NCBI GenBank assembly: GCA_023231265.1
Contig: JALNVT010000117.1
Coordinates: 1-7,915, forward strand
Reading direction: 5' to 3'
DNA: 7,915 nt
Source: Sphaerochaetaceae bacterium
Lineage (GTDB): Bacteria > Spirochaetota > Spirochaetia > Sphaerochaetales > Sphaerochaetaceae
Part shown: positions 1 through 6,961 of the stretch, in pieces
How positions within the stretch are numbered: the first letter of the stretch is position 1
How the letters are laid out: every line of letters starts with the position of its first letter
Program-made: the position numbers and the translations under genes
The notes under the pieces: generated by a model
The model's database searches: none
The model's input: the letters and a program-made list of their open reading frames with translations, nothing else
Told to the model about the DNA's origin: nothing

Positions 1-74
1 AATTTTCTTGATTACAATTCTCAAATCAATAACGACTGAAATTCTATTTTCGGATTGCTGACATAGTTGCTCTT

Positions 75-1082
75 TTATTGTTTGATTGATTTTCCCATAA
101 ACAGTCTATAGTCGGAGTTTAAGAAATCTTGAACGTCTTTCCCTTTTAGCTTTTCAATCAATTTTTCACAAGCAATTCCACCAAGCGCTTTTTCATCAAA
201 CTCTAATCCTGTAATAGGAGGATTGAAGCCTTCAAGCATCACACTTCGATAGAAAGTAGCAATAGAGACATCTTCTGGAATAGATATTCGCCTTTCGTTT
301 AAATGAGTCATCACAACAGAACATATGTAATCATCCATACAAACAATGCAATCAGGTTTTGATTCTAAAACTTCATCTGTAGCTTTAATAATCTGAGGCT
401 GTGTAATAGCATCCAAGACAACCTTACTTTTAACAGATTTTTCTTTTCCTTCAAGGGCCAGGTTAAATCCTTTTAACCTACTGTTTGTTACACAAAGATG
501 AGTCTCTCCTCCAATTAAGGCAATTTTTTTAAGTCCTCTACTTAGGAGTAGTTCTGTAAGTGTTTTGCAAGCTTGAACATGGTCATTGTCAATATGGGTA
601 ACTGATTTATCATCTGATGAACCTATAACAACGAATGGCATCTCTGCTTTCTTTAAATACTTAACAGGGTCATCCTTTACCATTGTTCTTGTTAGAATGA
701 TACCATCAGCTTTCTGATTATCCACAATCCTTTTTAATTGAGTTATATTATTATAATTAATCCAAAGGAGAATTAAATCATAATCATTTGCTGTTGCGAC
801 ATCACATATTCCGTTTATACTTCTATGACAAAAAGGAGAATCCCATGCCTTCAATTCCTCAGGTAAAGCAAGTCCAATGTTATAAGTCTTTTTTTCAGCA
901 AGACCTCTGGCAATTACATTTGGCTTATAATTGTTTGTCTTGATGAATTCTAAAATTCTCTCTCTTGTTTCAAAACCAATTCTACCTTTTCCTGATATGG
1001 CTCTAGATACAGTAGTTTTGCTTACTCCAAGTTCTTTGGCTATAGCATCAAGTGTATATGTCTTTTCATTTTTAGTGTCCAT
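75..1082 (-). CDS. LacI-family transcriptional repressor, probable regulator of the divergent galactoside operon
   Basis: The 335-residue product has the usual LacI/GalR length and domain order. The N-terminal helix-turn-helix spans about residues 9-30 (LDAIAKELGV then the recognition helix SKTTVSRAIS). The hinge helix follows at about 53-65 (KPNVIARGLAEKK), and a periplasmic-binding-protein-like effector domain fills 66-335, with segments such as ITTGLEFDE-type C-terminal strands and HIDNDHVQACKTL near 168. The gene is divergent from a sugar-transport and beta-galactosidase operon, so repression relieved by a galactoside or galactose is the likely role; the effector is inferred, not seen. 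The ATG at 1082 places the helix-turn-helix at the normal distance from the N-terminus. The Shine-Dalgarno sequence before it is weak (TGTGGT). GCG-centred operator-like repeats lie 29-90 bases upstream of the start, suggesting autoregulation. Family assignment is very secure; target assignment is moderately secure. Confidence 0.95.
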   Translation of the reverse strand: MDTKNEKTYTLDAIAKELGVSKTTVSRAISGKGRIGFETRERILEFIKTNNYKPNVIARGLAEKKTYNIGLALPEELKAWDSPFCHRSINGICDVATANDYDLILLWINYNNITQLKRIVDNQKADGIILTRTMVKDDPVKYLKKAEMPFVVIGSSDDKSVTHIDNDHVQACKTLTELLLSRGLKKIALIGGETHLCVTNSRLKGFNLALEGKEKSVKSKVVLDAITQPQIIKATDEVLESKPDCIVCMDDYICSVVMTHLNERRISIPEDVSIATFYRSVMLEGFNPPITGLEFDEKALGGIACEKLIEKLKGKDVQDFLNSDYRLFMGKSIKQ

Positions 1083-1110
1083 AATAAATTTTTACCACAG
1101 TTATGCCCTT

Positions 1111-1174
1111 TAGCGCAACAATAATAGTAAAATATTTGTTATATTGCGACTTATTGCGCAATTATGCGCAACAA
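1111..1174. promoter_or_regulatory. Cluster of GCG-centred operator-like elements upstream of the repressor gene
   Basis: In an otherwise very AT-rich region there are four GCG-containing elements: TAGCGCAA (1111-1118), TTGCGAC (1144-1150), the 10-bp perfect palindrome ATTGCGCAAT (1153-1162) and ATGCGCAA (1164-1171). GCGCAACAA occurs at both 1113 and 1166. The centres of the last three lie exactly 10 bp apart (1147.5, 1157.5, 1167.5), so they face the same side of the helix. A CpG-centred palindrome is typical of LacI-family operators, and the location fits autoregulation of the adjacent repressor. No convincing -35/-10 pair for the repressor was found among these repeats. Binding is an inference. 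Confidence 0.5.
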
Positions 1175-1323
1175 ATGTGTAATAAACATGATAAATTTAT
1201 TTACTCATAAATTAATTAATAAAGAGTTAAGAAAATAAAAGAGGTTAACTTAATAAGCTATATAATCATTCTTACAATTGAAAAAGAATAGAATTTTAAA
1301 ATAATATAAAAACTTAATTTATT

Positions 1324-1357
1324 ATATCATAATATTTTATCAAATAAATTATGATAT
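1324..1357. repeat. AT-rich inverted repeat, possible weak terminator
   Basis: ATATCATAAT (1324-1333) and ATTATGATAT (1348-1357) are perfect 10-bp inverted arms around a 14-base loop. On the plus strand the right arm is followed by a T-rich run (1359-1369), giving a terminator-like appearance, but the stem has only one G-C pair per arm and no plus-strand gene precedes it. It could instead be a binding site for an unidentified regulator or chance structure in AT-rich DNA. The surrounding 1176-1400 stretch shows no credible coding sequence. Confidence 0.35.
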
Positions 1358-1402
1358 CTTATTTTTTATAATAAAGAAATCTTATTTCTATTAATGCATG
1401 AC

Positions 1403-1458
1403 CAAATTTAAAAAAAATGAACTTTTTGTTTGACAGGTAATTTCCTGTATGGTACTAT
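1403..1458 (+). promoter_or_regulatory. Sigma70-type promoter of the transport/beta-galactosidase operon
   Basis: A consensus -35 box TTGACA (1430-1435) is separated by exactly 17 bases from TACTAT (1453-1458), which matches four of six positions of TATAAT and is preceded by an extended -10 TGG. An A-rich and T-rich tract at 1403-1427, including eight consecutive A residues at 1410-1417, sits just upstream like an UP element. Transcription would start near 1465, leaving an untranslated leader of roughly 48 bases before the binding-protein gene. Everything downstream to 6700 is co-directional with short gaps, so this is probably the operon promoter. Confidence 0.75.
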
Positions 1459-1467
1459 TAGATTGAA

Positions 1468-1490
1468 TAACCGGTTGCACAAACCGTTAA
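1468..1490. promoter_or_regulatory. Operator-like palindrome at the operon transcription start
   Basis: Immediately after the -10 box lie CGGTT (1472-1476) and AACCG (1482-1486), inverted arms around five bases, with the perfect 8-bp palindrome AACCGGTT at 1469-1476. The middle contains TTGCACAA (1475-1482), one base different from the TTGCGCAA element near the repressor gene. A repressor bound here would block RNA polymerase at the start site, as expected for LacI-family control. Which of the overlapping palindromes is the true site cannot be decided from one sequence. Confidence 0.45.
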
Positions 1491-1512
1491 GTTATTAAAA
1501 AAGGAGAAATCA

Positions 1513-2808
1513 ATGAAGAAAATTTTATTTACATTAGCTTGCATTACAATTGCAGCTTCTAGTTTATTAATGGCATCAGGGCAAAAAGAGGCAACTGTAG
1601 ATACCTCAAAATCTGATGAATTAGTTGTTTGGTTATGGGATATGGGATTTAATGGGGCAACCATGCAAAAGGCAGCAGAAATTTATAAAGAAGACCATCC
1701 TGAGTTCAATCTAGTTATTGAAGATCAAGGAGACTGGAACACTTTGCAAACTAAACTTACAACAATTGCTTCTTCTGGAAAGTTAGATTCTCTACCAGAC
1801 ATCTTATTGATTCAAGACAATGCATTCCAAAAGAATTATATGAGTTTTCCTGAAGTTTTTACTGATTTGAGCAATACCAATATTGATTATACTCAATTTG
1901 CTTCTGGTAAAACTGGATACTCTGTTATTGATGGTAAGAATTATGGGGTCCCATTTGATAATGGAGCAGTAATATTCGGTTACCGAACAGATATACTTGC
2001 TAAAGCTGGATACACAATTGATGACTTTACAGATATTACATGGTCCCAATGGTTGAAACAAGCTAGAGTTGTATTGGAAAAAACTGGTAAGCCTTTACTT
2101 TCAGCTCAAGCAGGTTCTTCTGATATCATCAACATGATGTTGCAATCAGCTGGTGCTTCTTTATTCAATACTGATGGTTCTCCAAATATTGTTAATAATG
2201 ATGTCCTATATAAGGTTGCTGAAACTTATATGCAGATGTTGGATGATGGAACATGTATAGAAGCAACAGATTGGTCTGGATATACCAATTCATTCTCTAG
2301 TGGTGCTGTAGCTGGAACTATGACTGGATGTTGGATTGCTGCTACCATTCAAGGTGCAACAGATCAAGCAGGTAAATGGAAGATTACAAACATGCCTTCT
2401 TTAGATGGAATTCCGACAGCAACTAATTATTCAAATAATGGTGGTTCTTCATGGGCAGTAACATCAGCTTGTAAGAACGTAGATTTAGCTGCTGATTTCT
2501 TTGCTATGACATTCGGTAGTTCAATGGAATTGTATGATGCAGTTGCTCAAAATGGAGTACTTGGAACATACTTACCAAGTGCTAATTCTTCTGTTTACAG
2601 TCAACCAAACGAATTCTTCAGTGGTCAACCAATAATGAGTATTATTACAGAGTTCGCTGGAAAAGTTCCTGCAATTGAAGGTGGAGCTTATTATTATGAT
2701 GCAAGAGATGCAGTCTGCACAGCTATCACTCAAATACAATCAGGAGCAGTAGCTAAAGAAGCTTTCCAAGACGCTCAAGATACTGTTAACTTTATGATGG
2801 GTAATTAA
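1513..2808 (+). CDS. Sugar ABC transporter substrate-binding protein (family 1 extracellular solute-binding, CUT1 type)
   Basis: The 431-residue product carries a signal peptide: MKK, a hydrophobic stretch to about residue 20, and likely cleavage after ASG at residue 23, leaving a mature protein that begins QKEA. There is no cysteine at the cleavage region; the Cys at position 10 is too early for a lipobox. The mature part looks like a CUT1 oligosaccharide-binding protein, with ELVVWLWDMG as the first strand, many aromatic residues (for example WLWDMGF, WSQWL, GCWIA) suited to stacking on sugars, and NGGSSWAVTSACKN in the C-terminal lobe. AAGGAG at 1501-1506 lies six bases before the ATG, which decides the start. 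It is the first gene after the promoter, and a hairpin follows its stop codon, a layout that usually favours high expression of the binding protein. The ligand is inferred to be a beta-galactoside oligosaccharide from the GH42 gene downstream. Confidence 0.93.
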   Translation: MKKILFTLACITIAASSLLMASGQKEATVDTSKSDELVVWLWDMGFNGATMQKAAEIYKEDHPEFNLVIEDQGDWNTLQTKLTTIASSGKLDSLPDILLIQDNAFQKNYMSFPEVFTDLSNTNIDYTQFASGKTGYSVIDGKNYGVPFDNGAVIFGYRTDILAKAGYTIDDFTDITWSQWLKQARVVLEKTGKPLLSAQAGSSDIINMMLQSAGASLFNTDGSPNIVNNDVLYKVAETYMQMLDDGTCIEATDWSGYTNSFSSGAVAGTMTGCWIAATIQGATDQAGKWKITNMPSLDGIPTATNYSNNGGSSWAVTSACKNVDLAADFFAMTFGSSMELYDAVAQNGVLGTYLPSANSSVYSQPNEFFSGQPIMSIITEFAGKVPAIEGGAYYYDARDAVCTAITQIQSGAVAKEAFQDAQDTVNFMMGN

Positions 2809-2827
2809 ATACCATCTTTAAAGTCAA

Positions 2828-2869
2828 ATATATATGATGGAAACCATTATAGGTTTCCATTATATATGT
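2828..2869 (+). promoter_or_regulatory. Inter-cistronic mRNA hairpin between binding protein and permease genes
   Basis: ATGGAAACC (2837-2845) and GGTTTCCAT (2852-2860) form a perfect 9-bp stem with a six-base loop. Pairing continues outward through AT-rich arms to 2828 and 2869, giving 18 pairs including two G-U pairs. No U-tract follows, so it is not a classical terminator. Stem-loops in this position, as between malE and malF, are known to protect the upstream binding-protein message and lower output of the permease genes; that role here is inferred. Confidence 0.7.
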
Positions 2870-2898
2870 ATAGCTTAAGATCTTGGAGGAATAATAAA

Positions 2899-3813
2899 TT
2901 GAGTCATAAAAAACAAAAACAAATGCAAATCAAAAGTAAATTAACTGTAGAAAATAAACTATCAATTACTGGATGGTTTTTTATATTACCAGCAACTTTA
3001 CTCATATTTGCTATGAGCTTCTATCCTATGTTCAAGGCATTATATATGTCTTTTAGAACTGGGATTGGAGTCAATATGGAATGGGCTGGCTTGTATAATT
3101 TTACTAGAATGCTAAAAGATAAAATATTCATGCAGTCTGTAAGAAATAATTTTTTCTACTTAATTATTCAAGTACCTATTATGTTGGTTCTTGCAATAAC
3201 CTTAGCATCTATATTGAATAACCCAAAATTAAAATATAAAGGGTTGTTTAGAATTTTGCTATTTCTACCATGTGCAACTCCTCTGGTTGCATATTCGGTA
3301 ATCTTTAGAAGCTTATTTGCAATTGATGGATATTTTAATACCATCCTGTTGAATTTTGGTATTCTTTCTAAAGCCTATAATTTTCTAGGACACCCAACAA
3401 GTGCAAAAATTGTAATTATAATTGCATTGATTTGGAGATGGACTGGTTACAATATTGTATTTTACTTAGCTGGACTTCAAAACATTGACCCTTCAATTTA
3501 TGAAGCTGTGAAATTAGAAGGAGCTTCTAAGTTTCAGACTTTCTTCAGTATTACAGCTCCATTATTGAAACCAATGATTCTTTTGACAAGCATCATGTCT
3601 ATTAATGGTACTCTTCAATTATTTGATGAATCAGTTAATTTAACTGCAGGTGGACCTGCAAATGCTTCAATTACTATGTCTCATTATATTTATAACCTGT
3701 CGTTTAAATATGTTCCAAATTTTGGTTACGCGGCAGCTCTTTCATATGTAATTTTACTGTTGGTAGCATTCCTCGCACTTATTCAGATGAAGGTGGTAGA
3801 TGTCCGTGATTAA
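2899..3813 (+). CDS. Sugar ABC transporter permease, MalF-like
   Basis: Integral membrane subunit that forms half of the sugar translocation channel. I place the start at the TTG at 2899 because GGAGGA (2885-2890) sits eight bases before it. The longer in-frame ATG at 2866 lies inside the hairpin stem and has no ribosome binding site. This gives 304 residues, normal for the family. A basic, lysine-rich N-terminus is followed by about six hydrophobic segments, the first around residues 24-45 (GWFFILPATLLIFAM). The cytoplasmic EAA loop that contacts the ATPase is clear: YEAVKLEGASKFQTFFSITAP, with E202, G208 and P221. The gene lies 90 bases after the binding-protein gene and overlaps the next permease by 14 bases. 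Family is secure; the substrate is inferred from the neighbouring GH42 gene. Confidence 0.93.
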   Translation: MSHKKQKQMQIKSKLTVENKLSITGWFFILPATLLIFAMSFYPMFKALYMSFRTGIGVNMEWAGLYNFTRMLKDKIFMQSVRNNFFYLIIQVPIMLVLAITLASILNNPKLKYKGLFRILLFLPCATPLVAYSVIFRSLFAIDGYFNTILLNFGILSKAYNFLGHPTSAKIVIIIALIWRWTGYNIVFYLAGLQNIDPSIYEAVKLEGASKFQTFFSITAPLLKPMILLTSIMSINGTLQLFDESVNLTAGGPANASITMSHYIYNLSFKYVPNFGYAAALSYVILLLVAFLALIQMKVVDVRD

Positions 3814-4639
3814 TATAAATAAAAAAACAAAATCAACTCAATCTCTTGGAGTTGGAACTTATACCTTTTTGATTGTTGCTGTTATACTATCTGTTTTCCC
3901 ATTATTTTGGATGGTAATAGCGGCAACAAATAAAAGTGTCGATGTAATTTCAGGTACACTGATTCCTGGAAGTAATTTAGCAACTAATTATAAAAATTTA
4001 ATTGGATCAACCAATCTATGGCAAGCTATGTGGAATTCTTTTAAGTATGCTGGAATAATGACTGTCTTGAGTCTTCTTGTTTGTTCGATTGCTGGTTATG
4101 GATTTGAAATATATCATGACAAGCATAAGGATAGATTGTTTTCTTTCTTACTTTTAGCAATGATGATTCCTTTTGCAGCCGTTATGATACCACTCTATCA
4201 GATGGTTTCTGAATATGGGTTGTTGAATTCAACTGCTGGATTTGTTTTACCTACTATCTCAACTCCATTTTTAATAATGCTATTTCGTCAAAATTCTAGA
4301 TCATTTCCTCATGAAATTATTGATGCTGCAAGAATTGATGGTCTCAGTGAAATTGGAATCTTTATTAGAATTTATATACCTACACAGAAAGCTGTTTTTG
4401 CAGCTGCTGTAACTGTTGTGTTCATGAATGGTTGGAATAACTATCTATGGCCTAAAATCATAATGCAGAGCAATGATAGCATATCAATGCCAATGTTAAT
4501 TGCTGGATTACAATCTGGTTATGTTACAGATTATGGTGTGCTGATGCTATCAGTTCTATTCTGTATTTTACCCATGCTAATAATATTCTTTGCAATGCAG
4601 AGGTATTTTACTCAGGGAATAACAGGTTCCATAAAATAA
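3800..4639 (+). CDS. Sugar ABC transporter permease, MalG-like
   Basis: Second membrane subunit of the same importer, 279 residues, standard for MalG-type permeases. The N-terminal hydrophobic segment is at about 19-42 (GTYTFLIVAVILSVFPLFWMV). The EAA loop reads IIDAARIDGLSEIGIFIRIYIP, with D175, A176, A177, G181 and P194; the first glutamate position is replaced by D, a common variation. GWNNYLWP (211-218) and the C-terminal YFTQGITGSIK are also family hallmarks. The ATG at 3800 overlaps the end of the upstream permease by 14 bases and is preceded by AAGG at 3790-3793, so translation of the two is probably coupled and stoichiometric. The next gene starts 12 bases after its stop. No ATP-binding subunit is encoded beside it, so the pair probably uses a shared MsmK/UgpC-type ATPase from elsewhere in the genome. 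Confidence 0.94.
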   Translation: MSVININKKTKSTQSLGVGTYTFLIVAVILSVFPLFWMVIAATNKSVDVISGTLIPGSNLATNYKNLIGSTNLWQAMWNSFKYAGIMTVLSLLVCSIAGYGFEIYHDKHKDRLFSFLLLAMMIPFAAVMIPLYQMVSEYGLLNSTAGFVLPTISTPFLIMLFRQNSRSFPHEIIDAARIDGLSEIGIFIRIYIPTQKAVFAAAVTVVFMNGWNNYLWPKIIMQSNDSISMPMLIAGLQSGYVTDYGVLMLSVLFCILPMLIIFFAMQRYFTQGITGSIK

Positions 4640-4651
4640 GGAGATTAAATA

Positions 4652-6700
4652 ATGACAAATATTTCAAAGCCTATTGGGCTTAAAACCTCAGTACTTCTAC
4701 ATGGAGCAGATTACAATTATGAACAATGGCTTGATTATCCAGAGATTTTAGATACAGATTTTAAATATATGAAAGAAGCCAGATGCAATGTGATGAGTAT
4801 TGGTATTTTTTCTTGGGCGGAGATTGAACCTCAAGAAGGTGTGTTCAATTTTGATTGGTTGGATGATCTTTTTGATAGACTTGAAGCAAACAATATCTAT
4901 GCAATTTTGGGAACTCCAAGTGGATCAAAACCTGCTTGGCTGAGTAAAAAATATCCTGAAGTCTGTAGAGTTGATGAAAAAGGGAAAAGAGAACCTCATG
5001 GTCAGAGACATAATCACTGCAGAACCTCTCCAATTTATAGAGAGAAGGTTGCAATTATAAATAGAAAGCTTGCTCAACGATATGGAAAGAGGAAGAACCT
5101 GCTGTTATGGCATGTTTCAAATGAATATAATGCAGGTGCATGTTACTGTGATTATTGCATAGATGATTTCAGGAAATGGTTGAGAGTGAGGTATAAAACA
5201 TTAGATAATTTGAATAAAGCATGGTGGACGAGCTTCTGGAGTCATAGATTTACAGATTGGAATCAAATCTTTCCGTCTGATAATTCTATTTCAGGTCTTA
5301 TGCTGGATTGGAAACGTTTTATAAGTGACCAAACTTTAGATTTTTTTAAATCTGAGATATCTGTCCTACGAGAAGAAACTCCGAATATCCCTATTACAAC
5401 AAATTTTATGTTGCCAAATGTCGATTTGAATTATTGGAATTTTGCAAAATATGTTGATGTTATTTCTTGGGATAGTTATCCTCGATGGCATATTGGAGAT
5501 AGAGAGTGGATGGAAGGTGTAAAAACCGCTTTTTTCCATGACATGCATCGTTCTTATAAAAAAGCTCCATTTATGATGATGGAATCAACACCAAGTGCAA
5601 CAAACTGGCAGGGAATCAGTATTCCTAAAAAGCCCAACATGCATTTACTATCATCTTTGCAAGCAATTGCTCATGGTTCTAATACAGTGCAGTACTTTCA
5701 GTGGAGGCAGAGTAGAGGTGGAGAAGAAAAATTCCACAGTGCTGTTGTCAATCATTTAGGTGATGATAAAACACCGGTTTTTAAAGATGTTGTGGAAGTT
5801 GGAAAAAAGCTTGAGAATTTATCACAGATAGTTAATTGCAGAACAAACTCACAAGTTGCTATTATCTATGACTTAGAGAATGAATGGGCTCTATCTCTTG
5901 CTCAACTTCCACGAAGTCAAAAGAAATGTTATCAGGATAGATGTATTGCGCATTACAGAGCTCTTTGGAACTTGGGCATATCTTGTGATATCATTGATAG
6001 TTTGGATTCTCCGTTTGATAATTATAAATTAGTGGTTGCCCCTATGTTATATATGCTGAGAGATGGAGTCGCTGAAAAATTTATTAAGTTTGTAGAAAAT
6101 GGCGGGACGTTAATTCTCACATATCTTACAGGACTTGTTAATGATAGTGATCTTTGTTTCCTTGGCGGTTTCCCTGGTAAGCTTAAAGAGTTAGCAGGAA
6201 TAGTTGTAGAAGATACAGATGTTATTAGCAATCCTTTGAAGCAAAAAATTAAAGTTAAATGGAATGCTGATGATGAAAGGGAATATGATGTATTTCATTA
6301 TGCAGATAGACTCAGAGTTAAAACTGCGGAAATTAAAGGTAAATATACTTTATCCAATATGGCAAATACAGCAGCAATAACGGAGAATAAATTTAAAAAT
6401 GGTGTCACTTGGTATTTAGCAACCCGCATGGAGGATTCTTTTTATGACGATTTTTATAAAAAGTTAATTGTTGATTTAAATATTAAACAAAATATTATTT
6501 CAAATCTTCCTCAAGGTGTTACCTGTCAGAAGAGAAGTGATGAAGAAGGAGAATTCTATTTTATAATGAATTTTAATAAAGAATCAGTATCTTTAAATAT
6601 TGAAGATAAAGAGCTTATTGATATTGATACTGATAGTAAAGTCATCAATAGCATACAGCTTCCTTCATATGGTATTAAGATACTTAAGAAGGCTATGTAA
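4652..6700 (+). CDS. Beta-galactosidase, glycoside hydrolase family 42
   Basis: Retaining exo-hydrolase that releases terminal beta-D-galactosyl units. It is 682 residues, usual for GH42, with no signal peptide, so it acts in the cytoplasm on imported oligosaccharides. The (beta/alpha)8 barrel covers about 15-385: GADYNYEQW at 18-26 and FSWAEIEPQEGVFNFDWLD around 53-71. The acid/base is E158 in WHVSNEY and the nucleophile is E311 in MMMESTPSATNW. Four cysteines typical of the GH42 zinc site are present (C123 and C164-x-C166-x-x-C169). A trimerisation domain (about 395-610) and a small C-terminal beta domain (about 615-682) complete the family architecture. AAGGAG (4638-4643) overlaps the permease stop and lies eight bases before the ATG, so it is part of the same operon. 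All key residues are intact. Activity on galacto-oligosaccharides or galactan fragments is likely, but some GH42 members prefer alpha-L-arabinopyranosides. Confidence 0.96.
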   Translation: MTNISKPIGLKTSVLLHGADYNYEQWLDYPEILDTDFKYMKEARCNVMSIGIFSWAEIEPQEGVFNFDWLDDLFDRLEANNIYAILGTPSGSKPAWLSKKYPEVCRVDEKGKREPHGQRHNHCRTSPIYREKVAIINRKLAQRYGKRKNLLLWHVSNEYNAGACYCDYCIDDFRKWLRVRYKTLDNLNKAWWTSFWSHRFTDWNQIFPSDNSISGLMLDWKRFISDQTLDFFKSEISVLREETPNIPITTNFMLPNVDLNYWNFAKYVDVISWDSYPRWHIGDREWMEGVKTAFFHDMHRSYKKAPFMMMESTPSATNWQGISIPKKPNMHLLSSLQAIAHGSNTVQYFQWRQSRGGEEKFHSAVVNHLGDDKTPVFKDVVEVGKKLENLSQIVNCRTNSQVAIIYDLENEWALSLAQLPRSQKKCYQDRCIAHYRALWNLGISCDIIDSLDSPFDNYKLVVAPMLYMLRDGVAEKFIKFVENGGTLILTYLTGLVNDSDLCFLGGFPGKLKELAGIVVEDTDVISNPLKQKIKVKWNADDEREYDVFHYADRLRVKTAEIKGKYTLSNMANTAAITENKFKNGVTWYLATRMEDSFYDDFYKKLIVDLNIKQNIISNLPQGVTCQKRSDEEGEFYFIMNFNKESVSLNIEDKELIDIDTDSKVINSIQLPSYGIKILKKAM

Positions 6701-6741
6701 GCAATAAAACTTCGATAGCTATTAGACATGATACAATTTTT

Positions 6742-6796
6742 AATTTTCCTTTCCTGTCAAATTTTCAAAAAAATGACTTGATTGGAAAATTTTTTT
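6742..6796 (+). terminator. Probable Rho-independent terminator after the beta-galactosidase gene
   Basis: GGAAAATT (6784-6791), merging into a run of seven T residues (6790-6796), can pair with either of two upstream arms: AATTTTCC (6742-6749) or, in a shifted register, AAATTTTC (6759-6766) with GAAAATTT. A minor inner stem GTCA/TGAC (6756-6759, 6774-6777) is compatible with the longer version. The stem is AT-rich and therefore not strong, but the position 40-95 bases after the operon stop and the T-run support termination. The remaining sequence to 6951 shows no open frame or convincing promoter boxes. Confidence 0.5.
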
Positions 6797-6961
6797 AATC
6801 CTTGATTTACAATTTTCTCATTAAGAAGCAATCAATATAAGATTTAGATTTGTAATGTATTTGAAATCTGAGTATGTATTTAACAATAAATTAATATTAC
6901 AATGATATTGATTGTGTTTTTATTATTTTAAACACTCTTGTAAGTATTTTCGGAGGAAGAA

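Noticed and set aside
2..61. Plus-strand open stretch of 19 codons ending in TGA at 59-61
   Set aside because: It could be the tail of a convergent gene, but the segment is too short and shows no recognisable motif.
931..1113. Plus-strand open frame inside the repressor gene
   Set aside because: It is antisense to the helix-turn-helix coding region, which is clearly the real gene.
1540..1545. Leu-Ala-Cys at residues 8-10 of the binding protein as a lipobox
   Set aside because: Cleavage there would leave no hydrophobic core in the signal peptide; the hydrophobic stretch continues to about residue 20.
1458..1664. Minus-strand open frame across the start of the binding-protein gene
   Set aside because: It overlaps the promoter, leader and signal-peptide coding sequence in antisense, and its product has no recognisable features.
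1804..2061. Minus-strand open frame inside the binding-protein gene
   Set aside because: Shadow frame with no ribosome binding site; the plus-strand protein is well conserved in character throughout.
2866..2898. Extended N-terminus of the first permease from the ATG at 2866
   Set aside because: The ATG lies in a stable stem without a ribosome binding site, and GGAGGA sits inside the proposed extension with correct spacing to TTG at 2899.
4845..6231. Several 60-69 codon minus-strand frames inside the GH42 gene
   Set aside because: All lie antisense to intact catalytic-domain sequence and none resembles a known protein.
6802..6841. Promoter for the flavodoxin gene using TTGATT and TATAAG
   Set aside because: The spacing is about 28 bases and no alternative pair with 16-18 base spacing is convincing in this AT-rich DNA.
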